A stretch of DNA of 46,630 nt from Clostridia bacterium (GTDB lineage: Bacteria > Bacillota > Clostridia > Oscillospirales > Acutalibacteraceae): the NCBI GenBank assembly GCA_017517865.1, contig JAFWYB010000009.1, positions 1 through 46,630 on the forward strand, read 5' to 3'. Positions 23,408 through 31,465 of the stretch are shown here, one piece after another; position 1 is the first letter of the stretch; each line of letters opens with the position of its first letter. The position numbers and the translations under genes are program-made. The notes beneath the pieces were generated by a model, which saw only the letters and a list, made by a program, of their open reading frames with translations, ran no database searches and was not told the origin of the DNA.

Positions 23408-25915
23408 TTATTCAGCTGAATATGTAATCTTATAGCTGAGAGTTGTTGTACCGCTCATCATCATACCGATGCCTGCATCCGAACCGTCACTTGCCATAAA
23501 CTTTGTTGAGAAGGGTGAGGTAATGCTGTAATTGTAGATGCGGCCTTCTGCGTCAATATAAGCAGTAAGCTTTGTTGCACCGAGAGTTGTAATTTCGTTA
23601 TCAACGCCTTCGCCCTGGAAGCCGAGAGCATCGTAAACTGAGATAAAGCCGGGATGGTACTCAGCCTCGGACTTACTTGTCGAAGAACCGAACTTTTCCT
23701 GCTTGAGAGTTGCTACAACCTTATATTTACCTGTTTCCGGGTAATATGTTGTTGTAACTGATGAGAAGCCGTTCTTCCATGCAGCGGGATTATTCTGATT
23801 ATAAAGGTAAGCGAGCTTATCTGCTGTGCCTGAAGGCTCAATAAAGCTCTTAAGGTCAGTTCTGATTTCACTGCATGAGCCGTTTTTGAAGGTATATGTT
23901 ACGGGAGCAGGATCTTCAACTGTTACTGTTTCGGGAATATCGCTTTCATCAGCCATACCGAGACCAACAAGAATCTGGAAGAAGCTTACGATCTTATCGC
24001 CTGCAATCTTACCGTCATCAAAGAGTAATCTTGAACCGGGGATTTCATCGAGCATATCCTCTGACATATAGATAGCATCAAGAATCATCTTGGCGTAGCT
24101 GTCCGTTGTTACCTTTGCGGTACCCTTTTCAAGCTTTGCCTTGTTGATAGCGTTTACAAGCATAAGAAGCTGTGCATTTTTGCTTTCGTTTGAGCTGTCA
24201 ATCGTAAGCTCGTTCATACTTACTGTGAAGTTTGCAACTGTAACGCCTGTTTTGCCGTTACGTGAAGCGAAAACCATATAGTTATGGATTTCACCGGGAG
24301 CAAGATAGAATGTATATGAGTTTGCTGAAGGATCTGAAATAACAAATGCCTTTGACCAGATTGAGCTGTTGTGAGGTCTCCAGTAAACTGTATAATCCTT
24401 CGCATCTGCAGGAACATCCCAAGAAACTGCAACTGAGTAATCGTTCTTTACTAAGGTAACGTTATTTGTTGCCACTTCCTTTTCTGTGGTGTTGATTACC
24501 GCACCGTCAGCATTGTAGGCTGTAAGGCGGTAAAGCTCAACCTTATTATCACCTACGCCTTCATCAAGGAAGGTTACATAGCTTTCTGATTTTACTGTAC
24601 CTTTGTAGGGCTCTTCAACTGCAATCTCATCAAGCTCTGTCCACTTATGCTGAATGGGATCATATTTTTCAAGCTTGTATGAAGTTGCATTTCTTACCTC
24701 ATTCCACTGAAGCTGAATGTCCTTTTCGGTTGTGAGTGCGCCCGCTGTAATTTCGGGAGCTGTATCAACATAAGCGTAAACGAATGAGCCGTAGTTGGTG
24801 GTGCTGCCGTTCTTGTTATATGCACGCACACCGATTCTGTAGGTTGAGCCTGCTTCAAGGCCTGTAACGGTGTAGGTATTACCTGTTGTTGCCTTTACGC
24901 GTGTATTTGTCTCTGTTGCATAGTTGTAAAGGTATACCTGGTAGCCGGTTGCACCTGAAATCTTATTCCACTTAACATCAACGCTTGCCTGTTTAAGGTT
25001 TGAGGTTGTTAAGTCTGTAACCTTGCCGGGTGCTGTTTTGAATGAGAAATACTCAGACCATGTGCCGTATACGGTCTTACCGCTTACGGTAGCATAGCCT
25101 CTTACTCTTACCTTGTAGGTTTCACCTGCTGAAAGAGTCTTGTAGGTTAAGCTTCTGGTTGTAACGTTCTTATACTTCTTTGTGGTTGCGTTATAAACCT
25201 GATACTTTGTTGCGCCTGAAACTGCTGACCAGTAAACGGTAGCTGTTTTTGTACCTACGTCCTTAACCTTTATTGTTGAGGTTGCAAGGAAGGTGGGCTT
25301 TGCGGTGAGGCTTACGTATGAGCCGTAAATGTTCTTGCTGTTGTATTTGTAATATGCAGCAATACGGAACTTGTATTCGGTACCTGCCTTAAGGCTCTTT
25401 ACTGTAAGTGATGTGCCTGTTGTTGTTTTGATGCTTGTCCATTTCTTGCTCTTATACTGCTGAACAACATAACCCGTTGCGCCGGAAACCTTTGACCAGG
25501 TGAGCTTAACCGATGTGCCGCCTGAAAGGTTTGTAGCCTTGAAATTTGTTACCTTTGCGGGAACAGCCTTAACACTTACGCTGTATTCCTTACCGTACTT
25601 TGTCTTACCGATAAGGGGCTTGTCATAGCTCTTGACCTTAACGGTATAAGTCTTACCGGGGGTGAGAGTGAGCTTATAGCTTGTTTTGCTCTTGCCGGAA
25701 ATTGTAACACTCTTTGTTGTGCTTCCCGTTGTGTAAGTAAGCACATAGCCGTCTGCCCCCGAAGCGGCAGACCATGAAATCGTTGCAGATTTTGCAGTGA
25801 CGCTTGATGCCTTGAGTCCTGAAATGTTGCCCACTGCAAGTGAAACAAGCATTGTTCCCGAAACAAGAAGCACACAGAACATCATTGACAAAACCGCCTT
25901 AAATGACTTTCTCAT
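23408..25915 (-). CDS. Secreted multi-FN3 protein with the shared C-terminal module
   Basis: 835 residues. A signal peptide (about 1-28, MRKSFKAVLSMMFCVLLVSG start) is followed by about six FN3 modules (roughly 30-117, 120-207, 210-295, 298-387, 388-480, 485-568). Most show the pattern W(S/N)xxSGAxxYxV and TYxxxVRAY...YGS. The remaining 260 residues form a non-FN3 module (AINKAK at 589-594, VTYTFKNG, IEPSGTADKL, GKYKVVATLKQEK, AYIDAEGRIYNYSI) matching that of the next gene. No sortase, dockerin or S-layer motif is seen. The ribosome binding site is a perfect AAGGAGGT. It probably follows the 732-aa gene in one transcript (56-nt gap). Likely an adhesion or scaffold protein. Confidence 0.85.
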   Translation of the reverse strand: MRKSFKAVLSMMFCVLLVSGTMLVSLAVGNISGLKASSVTAKSATISWSAASGADGYVLTYTTGSTTKSVTISGKSKTSYKLTLTPGKTYTVKVKSYDKPLIGKTKYGKEYSVSVKAVPAKVTNFKATNLSGGTSVKLTWSKVSGATGYVVQQYKSKKWTSIKTTTGTSLTVKSLKAGTEYKFRIAAYYKYNSKNIYGSYVSLTAKPTFLATSTIKVKDVGTKTATVYWSAVSGATKYQVYNATTKKYKNVTTRSLTYKTLSAGETYKVRVRGYATVSGKTVYGTWSEYFSFKTAPGKVTDLTTSNLKQASVDVKWNKISGATGYQVYLYNYATETNTRVKATTGNTYTVTGLEAGSTYRIGVRAYNKNGSTTNYGSFVYAYVDTAPEITAGALTTEKDIQLQWNEVRNATSYKLEKYDPIQHKWTELDEIAVEEPYKGTVKSESYVTFLDEGVGDNKVELYRLTAYNADGAVINTTEKEVATNNVTLVKNDYSVAVSWDVPADAKDYTVYWRPHNSSIWSKAFVISDPSANSYTFYLAPGEIHNYMVFASRNGKTGVTVANFTVSMNELTIDSSNESKNAQLLMLVNAINKAKLEKGTAKVTTDSYAKMILDAIYMSEDMLDEIPGSRLLFDDGKIAGDKIVSFFQILVGLGMADESDIPETVTVEDPAPVTYTFKNGSCSEIRTDLKSFIEPSGTADKLAYLYNQNNPAAWKNGFSSVTTTYYPETGKYKVVATLKQEKFGSSTSKSEAEYHPGFISVYDALGFQGEGVDNEITTLGATKLTAYIDAEGRIYNYSITSPFSTKFMASDGSDAGIGMMMSGTTTLSYKITYSAE

Positions 25916-25971
25916 AAGAATTACCTCCTTGAAATTATATATAAAAATTGCCTTTTAGCTCAGACAAATTT

Positions 25972-28170
25972 TTACCTGATGAATAAGTATGTTGTTGTGT
26001 AAACCTGAGAGAAGGAATACTCCCTGCCTGCAAGAGTGAATATAAGTGAAACGGGAACGGTTACGGTAATATCGTCTATCGTGCCGCCGTTTATCTTGGC
26101 AGTTACCTCTGCCTTACCGTAAGTATATGAAACAAGAGCAAATTCACTGTTATTCTGAGCAATTGCTTCAGCAGGATTATAGCTGAAAAGCTCTGTTACA
26201 TCGTCTTCTCCGTTAAGAGAGAAGCAGACACGGATACCGTTTCCGTCATCCTCAAAGGCGATATCGGAAAGATCTTCAAAATCAAGCCCGAACACTCCGT
26301 CTCCGTCGTCGCTGATGAAGGAGTAAAGCTGCTTACCGCTTGTTTTTTCCTTTCCGTCGGTGAAATAAAGCATTACATCGTCCTCAAGGTGTGAGGCAGC
26401 AATTACATCCTCGTATTCGCTGCTGTTTTCGCCCTCAAAGCCGTATGTATCAGACGTATTGACAAGCACAATGCTTTCGTCGCCCGATACGGTTGCACCG
26501 TAAGCCTCGGCAAAGGCATCAAATGCTTCCTCGTCGGTTTCCGGGCGGGAGTCTGTCGTTATGTAGAAGGCATCGCCGAAGTAACCGTAAAGGTTTTTTC
26601 CTCCGTAGCTCACATAAGCTCTTACAGAAAAGCCGTAGCTTGTTGAAGGACTGAGTTCTGAAACGGTATAGCTTGTCGCTTCGTTACCCTCAACGGTTGC
26701 AACGGTTACATAGCTGCCGTCAGGCTCATACTGTCTTATCTGATAGCCCGATGCCTTTTCGTACTTATCCCAGCTGAGCGTGAGACTTGTTGAAAAAACA
26801 CTGCCTTCTTCAGCGGTAACACCCTTGATATAATCGGGTCTTGTCGTGCTGCTTACAAGAGGTGAATATGAGGCGTACGCCACTGCACCGCCAAGCTTAA
26901 GATAAGCCTTTATCATAAAGGTGTATTCTGTATCGGGAGAAAGGCCCGATATCTTATACGAGGTTTTTGTGGTTGATTTATAAAAGGTATACTTTGAGGC
27001 TTCCTTATCGTAAAAATAAATTCTGTAGCCGTTTGTATTTTCCGGTGCCTGCCAGGAAAGATTTATATAATTGTGAGCAGGCTTTGCCGTAATTTTCTCA
27101 ACCCTCTGAGGCTTTGCTACATAGGCTCTGTAGGCCGAGGAGTTTGAAGCCTTATAGGTAGTACCGTTTACCGATGTATAAGCGAGCACCTTATAAAGCT
27201 GATTTGAGCCTACCTTCATTCCGCTTACCGTCAGAGAGGTATCGGTTGTGTATTTATAGGTTTCATATTTTTTGGTTTCTGAGTTATATCTGTAAACCTT
27301 ATATTTCGTTGCGCCCTCTGACCTTGCCCAGTTAAGGGTATAGCCCGTAGGTGTAACGTCTGTAAGGTTAAAGCCGCTTACCTTTTCCGGTACAACCGTA
27401 ACCGTTGCCTTGCGGCTGATTTTACTGCCGTCTGCCGTAGTAACCGTAACCGTTGCTTTACCGGGAGCAACAGCCTTTATATTACCCTTTGAGTCAACGG
27501 TGACAACCGATGTGTTGTCTGACTTGTACTTAACCTTTGAATTATATACCTTTTCAGGTGAGTATGTATAGGTTAGTGCCTTTGTCTGACCCGTTGTAAG
27601 CTTAAGAGATGAAGAGCTGAGCTTAAGATCCGTAACATAGCGGTAAGCGAGAGTTACACCCTTCATACCGCTTATTGCCGACTCGGCGTAGGTGTCCTTG
27701 ACAACATAAACCGTAAGCTCCTCGTGACAGCCGACAAAAGCATTTTCGCCGATATAGGTCGCATCACTGCCGATAAGCACCTGCTTGAGTGAAGTACAGT
27801 ACCAGAAGGCGGCGTTGCCGAGAGTTGTCATTTTTGCAGGAAGAACAATCTTGGTAAGCGACGTGCATTCATTGAAGGCTGCAGTACCGATAACCTTTAC
27901 GGTTGAGGGTATTGAAACCGATTTCATAGTTTTATTACTCCAGAACGCCTCATTACCGATTGCGGTAACGGAAGCCTTGCCAACCTTTGAGGGAATTTCA
28001 ACAGCAGAAGCCGTACCCTTATATTCCTTCAGGGTTGCCGATGAGCCGCTTACCGTGAAAACAAAGTCGCCGACCGTTTCTTCCGCCGCGCTTGCATTAA
28101 GAAAAAACAGGCAGGAAAAACAGGCTACGGTAAACAGTAACATAAGAATTTTTGATATACGCTGTTTCAT
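25972..28170 (-). CDS. Secreted LRR_5 / Big_2 / FN3 mosaic surface protein
   Basis: 732 residues. A signal peptide ends at about ASA-28. BspA-like LRR_5 repeats span about 35-175 (VTAIGNEAFWSN, VIGTAAFNECTSL, TLGNAAFWYCTSL, YIGENAFVGC). A bacterial Ig-like Big_2 domain (about 179-260) has VTVDSKGNIKAVAPGKATVTVT. Three FN3 modules lie at about 262-352, 353-445 and 446-540. An acidic C-terminal region (545-732) shows LYFTDGKEK, GNGIRVCFSLNGED and AEVTAKINGGTIDDITV, faintly like the modules of its two neighbours. ATG at 28170 is set by GGAGG; the longer frame overlaps the promoter. Probable surface adhesin or glycan-binding protein. Confidence 0.87.
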   Translation of the reverse strand: MKQRISKILMLLFTVACFSCLFFLNASAAEETVGDFVFTVSGSSATLKEYKGTASAVEIPSKVGKASVTAIGNEAFWSNKTMKSVSIPSTVKVIGTAAFNECTSLTKIVLPAKMTTLGNAAFWYCTSLKQVLIGSDATYIGENAFVGCHEELTVYVVKDTYAESAISGMKGVTLAYRYVTDLKLSSSSLKLTTGQTKALTYTYSPEKVYNSKVKYKSDNTSVVTVDSKGNIKAVAPGKATVTVTTADGSKISRKATVTVVPEKVSGFNLTDVTPTGYTLNWARSEGATKYKVYRYNSETKKYETYKYTTDTSLTVSGMKVGSNQLYKVLAYTSVNGTTYKASNSSAYRAYVAKPQRVEKITAKPAHNYINLSWQAPENTNGYRIYFYDKEASKYTFYKSTTKTSYKISGLSPDTEYTFMIKAYLKLGGAVAYASYSPLVSSTTRPDYIKGVTAEEGSVFSTSLTLSWDKYEKASGYQIRQYEPDGSYVTVATVEGNEATSYTVSELSPSTSYGFSVRAYVSYGGKNLYGYFGDAFYITTDSRPETDEEAFDAFAEAYGATVSGDESIVLVNTSDTYGFEGENSSEYEDVIAASHLEDDVMLYFTDGKEKTSGKQLYSFISDDGDGVFGLDFEDLSDIAFEDDGNGIRVCFSLNGEDDVTELFSYNPAEAIAQNNSEFALVSYTYGKAEVTAKINGGTIDDITVTVPVSLIFTLAGREYSFSQVYTTTYLFIR

Positions 28171-28201
28171 TCGTAGAAACCTCCAGCATAATGGTATGCA
28201 T

Positions 28202-28230
28202 ATTATAGCACAGATCTCGTTAAAATACAA
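28202..28230 (-). promoter_or_regulatory. Sigma-A promoter of the surface-protein genes
   Basis: Minus strand: TTGTAT (28225-28230), 17-nt spacer, TATAAT (28202-28207), preceded by TGC (extended -10). It lies 31 nt upstream of the ATG at 28170. Confidence 0.78.
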
Positions 28231-28311
28231 TTATATATAGGAATTTTATTAAATAGTTACACAATGTTAATTTTTACGGAATACTGATTGCAAAAAAAGA
28301 AAAATCAAAAG

Positions 28312-28336
28312 AAAAAGAGATGGGATAACCCATCTC
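28312..28336 (-). terminator. Terminator of rpsT
   Basis: Perfect stem GAGATGGG (28317-28324)/CCCATCTC (28329-28336), loop ATAA, followed on the minus strand by U5 and more U-rich sequence. Confidence 0.88.
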
Positions 28337-28356
28337 ACGGATTCTTAAAACTTCCC

Positions 28357-28617
28357 TTATTTTGAAGCGTTGAGCTTTGTTACAAGAGCTGACTTCTTTC
28401 TTGCAGCGTTGTTCTTATGAAGAAGACCCTTTGCTGTAGCCTGGTCAATCTTCTTAACTGCGAATTTTACAACATCTTCCTTATCTGCTGCGTTTGTTTC
28501 AATAGCAACGTTAGCCTTCTTGAGAGCTGTCTTAAGAGCTGAGTTTGCTGACTTATTGCGAGCCTGCTTTGTTGCGTTTACAAGAACGCGCTTCTTTGCT
28601 GATTTGATGTTTGCCAT
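28357..28617 (-). CDS. rpsT: 30S ribosomal protein S20
   Basis: 86 residues, very Lys/Ala-rich. The S20 signature is clear: MANIKSAKKRVLVNATKQ..RNKS at the start, VKFAVKKIDQATAKGLLHKNNAARKKSAL at the end. It binds 16S rRNA in the small subunit. It has a GGAGGTG ribosome binding site and its own promoter and terminator, and is divergent from gpr, as is common in Firmicutes (rpsT next to gpr). Confidence 0.97.
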   Translation of the reverse strand: MANIKSAKKRVLVNATKQARNKSANSALKTALKKANVAIETNAADKEDVVKFAVKKIDQATAKGLLHKNNAARKKSALVTKLNASK

Positions 28618-28659
28618 AATCTTTACACCTCCTAATTAGTCTTGTGTCATGCAGAGCAT

Positions 28660-28688
28660 ATCATATCATCTTTTGTAAGAAAATTCAA
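28660..28688 (-). promoter_or_regulatory. Sigma-A promoter of rpsT
   Basis: Minus strand: TTGAAT (28683-28688), 17-nt spacer, TATGAT (28660-28665), 43 nt upstream of the ATG. Confidence 0.78.
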
Positions 28689-28779
28689 GATATTTTTGCA
28701 AATTTGGATATACTTTTTTTAAAGCGACAACAATACTAACACATTATTGTGCATATTGCAATAGTTTTGAGGTGAAAAA

Positions 28780-29670
28780 ATGAATTTTCGTACAGATTTG
28801 GCTCTTGAAAGACACGAATCGATAACCGAAAAGCAAAGAGAAGGCATAAGCTTTGAATGCTGTAAAAGCTGCGGAATGAAAATATCGCGTATAAGTGTAG
28901 AAACCGATGAAGCCGCCCGTCAGCTCCGCAAGCCCATAGGCAAATATGTCACCCTTGAAATTCCGTTTCTAAAAGACAGTGCCGACATACACGGTGACGC
29001 AATAGAAGCCTTTGCCGAAGAAATCAGCTCTCTTGTTCCCGAAAAGGGCACGGTGCTCGTAGCAGGTCTCGGCAACGACAGAATAACCCCCGACGCACTC
29101 GGCCCGGAAAGTGTGGAAAAGCTTCTTGCAACAAGGCACATTACCCCCGAAATTGCAGAAAGCATAGGCTTTGACGGACTTCGCAGTGTTGCAGGCATAG
29201 TCCCGGGAGTTTTGGGTAATACAGGTATAGAAACGGCAGAAATCATAAGCGGCGTATGCTCACAGATCAAGCCCTCCGCCCTTATTGTTATTGATGCTCT
29301 TGCCGCAAAAAGCACCGAAAGACTGGGAACAACGGTGCAGATGTGCAACACGGGCGTGTCCCCCGGTGCGGGTGTAGGAAACAGAAGAAGCCGCATAGAC
29401 GAAAGCAGTATGGGAATTCCCGTAATAGCTATAGGCGTGCCTACGGTTGTTGATGCCGTAACAATGACACTGGACTTTATAGAAAAAGCAGGCCTTGAAA
29501 TACCTGAAAGGCAGAAGCAGAAATATCTCAGAGGAGAAAAAGGAATGATGGTAACCCCAAAAGAGATTGACAACGTAATATCCCGTGCGGCAACCTTTAT
29601 TGCTATGGGTATCAACAAGGCTTTGCAGCCCGGTATACCTACCGAGGATATTTTTGCAATTATGGCATAA
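28780..29670 (+). CDS. gpr: Spore germination protease (GPR endopeptidase)
   Basis: 296 residues. The aspartic-type protease degrades small acid-soluble spore proteins at germination and is stored in the forespore as a zymogen. Family markers are FRTDLALERHE at the start (near the autoprocessing site), VAGLGNDRITPDALGP, GIVPGVLGNTGIETAEI, VIDALAAKSTERLGTTVQ and SPGAGVGNRR. It is slightly shorter than the Bacillus enzyme. A GAGGTG ribosome binding site precedes the ATG. A forespore-sigma promoter is expected, but none matches well. spoIIP follows 59 nt later, the classic Bacillus arrangement. It proves the host is a spore-former by descent. Confidence 0.95.
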   Translation: MNFRTDLALERHESITEKQREGISFECCKSCGMKISRISVETDEAARQLRKPIGKYVTLEIPFLKDSADIHGDAIEAFAEEISSLVPEKGTVLVAGLGNDRITPDALGPESVEKLLATRHITPEIAESIGFDGLRSVAGIVPGVLGNTGIETAEIISGVCSQIKPSALIVIDALAAKSTERLGTTVQMCNTGVSPGAGVGNRRSRIDESSMGIPVIAIGVPTVVDAVTMTLDFIEKAGLEIPERQKQKYLRGEKGMMVTPKEIDNVISRAATFIAMGINKALQPGIPTEDIFAIMA

Positions 29671-29729
29671 ATTTAAGCCTTTCGGTAATAAACATAGTTA
29701 AAAGAACAGAAAGTTAAGGCGGAATATAT

Positions 29730-30917
29730 ATGAAAAGTAAAGCAACGGTTTTTGCAAGGATCACGGCCGCTATGGCCTCAACGGCAGTGCTTATCGGACT
29801 GCTGTGCATTTTTCACTCTCAGTTTTTTGAGCTTCTGACAGATGCGGTTCTGCTTTTTGCAAAAAGCTATCTGCCATCTAAAAGCGTGATTTCGCTTAAC
29901 AGCAGCGTTACCGACAGCTCAAGCGGGCAGATCACCGATGTATTTATGCCGACCGAAGCCTTAGCCGAAGCAACAACACCCGATGAGCAGCAGACTGAAG
30001 CTCAGCAAAAAGAGGATGCCGTAACAGAAGAAAATCAGACCGCAAAGCCAAAGCTTACAGACACCGACAGCGATATTAAAAAACTTATAGCCGAAGCCGA
30101 AAAGAAAGCTGCAAAGGACAAAAAAGACGGCGACATAAGCGACTATAAATATGTCAACGACGGAGTCACCGACAGTTACGGAAAGGTAAAAGTGAAAAAC
30201 ACCAACAAAACCGACATAGATATAAAAGCATATCTTGGCAAAGAGCTTGACCTTGATATAAATAAAAATGAGCCTGCCGTACTCATATATCATACACACA
30301 CTACCGAAACCTATCAGCTTCTCGACAGAGATTTTTATCCCACCGGCAACGTTACCCGCACAAACGACGAGGGCAGAAATATGGTACGTGTGGGAAAAGC
30401 CATATGTGAGCGGCTTGAAAATGCAGGCTACAAGGTAATTCACGTCACAGATATACACGACAACCCCTATTCAGGTGCATATTCCCGCTCAAGAAAAACC
30501 GTCGAGGAATATCTGAAAAAATATCCCTCAATACAGATTACACTTGACATTCACCGCGATGCCATTCAGTACAATGACGGAACAAAAATAGCCCCTACCG
30601 TAGAAATTGACGGTAAAAAGGCGGCTCAGATTATGATTATCAGCGGCTGTCAGGAGGAAGGAAACGGTATAACCAATCTGCCGGACTGGAAAGAAAATCT
30701 CACCTTTGCGCTTAAGCTTCAGAAAGAGCTCGAGGAAGGCTTTCCCGGCATTACAAGGCCGCTCTATTTCTGTGCCAGAAGCTATAATATGAATCTGACC
30801 CACTGTTCTCTGCTTGTAGAGGTGGGCTCAGATGCAAACACACTTGAGGAAGCCGTATATACAGGCAAATGTCTGGGCGAAACACTGGTTAAAATTTTAA
30901 AGGAGTATGAGAAATAA
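29730..30917 (+). CDS. spoIIP: Stage II sporulation protein P (engulfment peptidoglycan hydrolase)
   Basis: 395 residues. An N-terminal membrane helix lies at about 12-35, then a low-complexity Glu/Thr/Lys linker (about 75-140), then the amidase/endopeptidase domain. Its metal ligands are visible in LIYHTHTTETY, LDIHRDAI and LLVEVGSDANTLEEA, which place it with SpoIIP N-acetylmuramoyl-L-alanine amidases. In sporulation it works with SpoIID and SpoIIM to thin septal peptidoglycan. It has an AAGGCGG site, is 59 nt after gpr, and its TAA overlaps the next ATG by one base. Confidence 0.93.
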   Translation: MKSKATVFARITAAMASTAVLIGLLCIFHSQFFELLTDAVLLFAKSYLPSKSVISLNSSVTDSSSGQITDVFMPTEALAEATTPDEQQTEAQQKEDAVTEENQTAKPKLTDTDSDIKKLIAEAEKKAAKDKKDGDISDYKYVNDGVTDSYGKVKVKNTNKTDIDIKAYLGKELDLDINKNEPAVLIYHTHTTETYQLLDRDFYPTGNVTRTNDEGRNMVRVGKAICERLENAGYKVIHVTDIHDNPYSGAYSRSRKTVEEYLKKYPSIQITLDIHRDAIQYNDGTKIAPTVEIDGKKAAQIMIISGCQEEGNGITNLPDWKENLTFALKLQKELEEGFPGITRPLYFCARSYNMNLTHCSLLVEVGSDANTLEEAVYTGKCLGETLVKILKEYEK

Positions 30918-31228
30918 TGCTTAAGGAAACAAAAAGACTTCTGACAGTATTCTGCTTTGTCAACACGGTCATAATCTGTGCCGTTGCTTTCTTCTGCGGT
31001 ACACTTACAGCCTCTGAGAAAACCGCGTATAATATTTATCTCAGGGAATATTCGGTTCTGAGCATGATAAACACTTCTGAAAGCATAAATATGGATGTTA
31101 ACGGCAAAAGCCTCACTGTCAATTTACCCCCAAAAGATAAGCTCGATAAACTGAGACGTTATCTTAAGCTGACGCCTTTTGCAACGGTGGTTTATTTCGG
31201 TGAAATGCTGGAGGAGATACTATCTTAA
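30917..31228 (+). CDS. Small membrane protein coupled to spoIIP, 103 aa
   Basis: 103 residues, with one N-terminal membrane helix (about 8-30, LLTVFCFVNTVIICAVAFFCG) and an extracytoplasmic part containing YNIYLREYSVLSMINTSESINMD and LPPKDKLDKLRRYLK. The ATG overlaps the spoIIP stop (TAATG at 30915-30919), so translation is coupled. I do not recognise a family. Position suggests a sporulation role, perhaps at the engulfing membrane with SpoIIP. It ends just before the palindromic repeat region. Confidence 0.75.
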   Translation: MLKETKRLLTVFCFVNTVIICAVAFFCGTLTASEKTAYNIYLREYSVLSMINTSESINMDVNGKSLTVNLPPKDKLDKLRRYLKLTPFATVVYFGEMLEEILS

Positions 31229-31300
31229 AGGCAGAGTTCCCCTCTCCGTCCTCCGGACACCTCTCCCAAAGGGAGAAGCAGGAAGCTCAGCGATTTACTG
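31229..31300 (+). repeat. Possible short interspersed palindromic repeat
   Basis: A non-coding C/T-rich stretch with nested inverted repeats: GTCCtCCGGAC and TCTCCCaaaGGGAGA. The style (CTCTCCCAAAGGGAGA) resembles intergenic repeats I recall from gut Ruminococcaceae. There is no second copy in this window to prove it is repetitive. Confidence 0.4.
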
Positions 31301-31316
31301 TGAGGTTGGAGAAAAA

Positions 31317-31434
31317 AGGCGGCTCCCTGCACGCGGTCCTTGCTCTTGCAAGGGCCGCGTGACTTTTGCGGGAACAAGGTTCCCGCAAAAGAAGCGGAGC
31401 GACCGAAGGGTCGCTCCGCTTCAGGGAGCCGCCT
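31317..31434. repeat. Four-armed cloverleaf palindrome
   Basis: A 118-bp element built of four abutting stems. The outer stem (31317-31329 with 31422-31434) is 13 bp and perfect (AGGCGGCTCCCTG/CAGGGAGCCGCCT). Arm 2 (31330-31343 with 31348-31361) is 14 bp with one T-G pair, loop TCTT. Arm 3 (31363-31375 with 31379-31391) is 13 bp and perfect, loop AAG. Arm 4 (31392-31404 with 31409-31421) is 13 bp and perfect, loop GAAG. Only A31362 is unpaired at the junction. It lies between convergent genes. It could be a REP/MITE-like mobile palindrome or a structured bidirectional 3' end. Confidence 0.9.
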
Positions 31435-31465
31435 CCCCGTTACCGCTATGTTAATTTTTTATTCT

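Noticed and set aside
28705-28738. Forespore sigma-G-like promoter for gpr (GGATA and AATACTA)
   Set aside because: The spacer is 21 nt instead of about 17-18 and the boxes are imperfect; not listed as a promoter.
28920-29618. Long minus-strand frame opposite gpr
   Set aside because: A shadow frame produced by gpr codon use; gpr itself is unmistakable.
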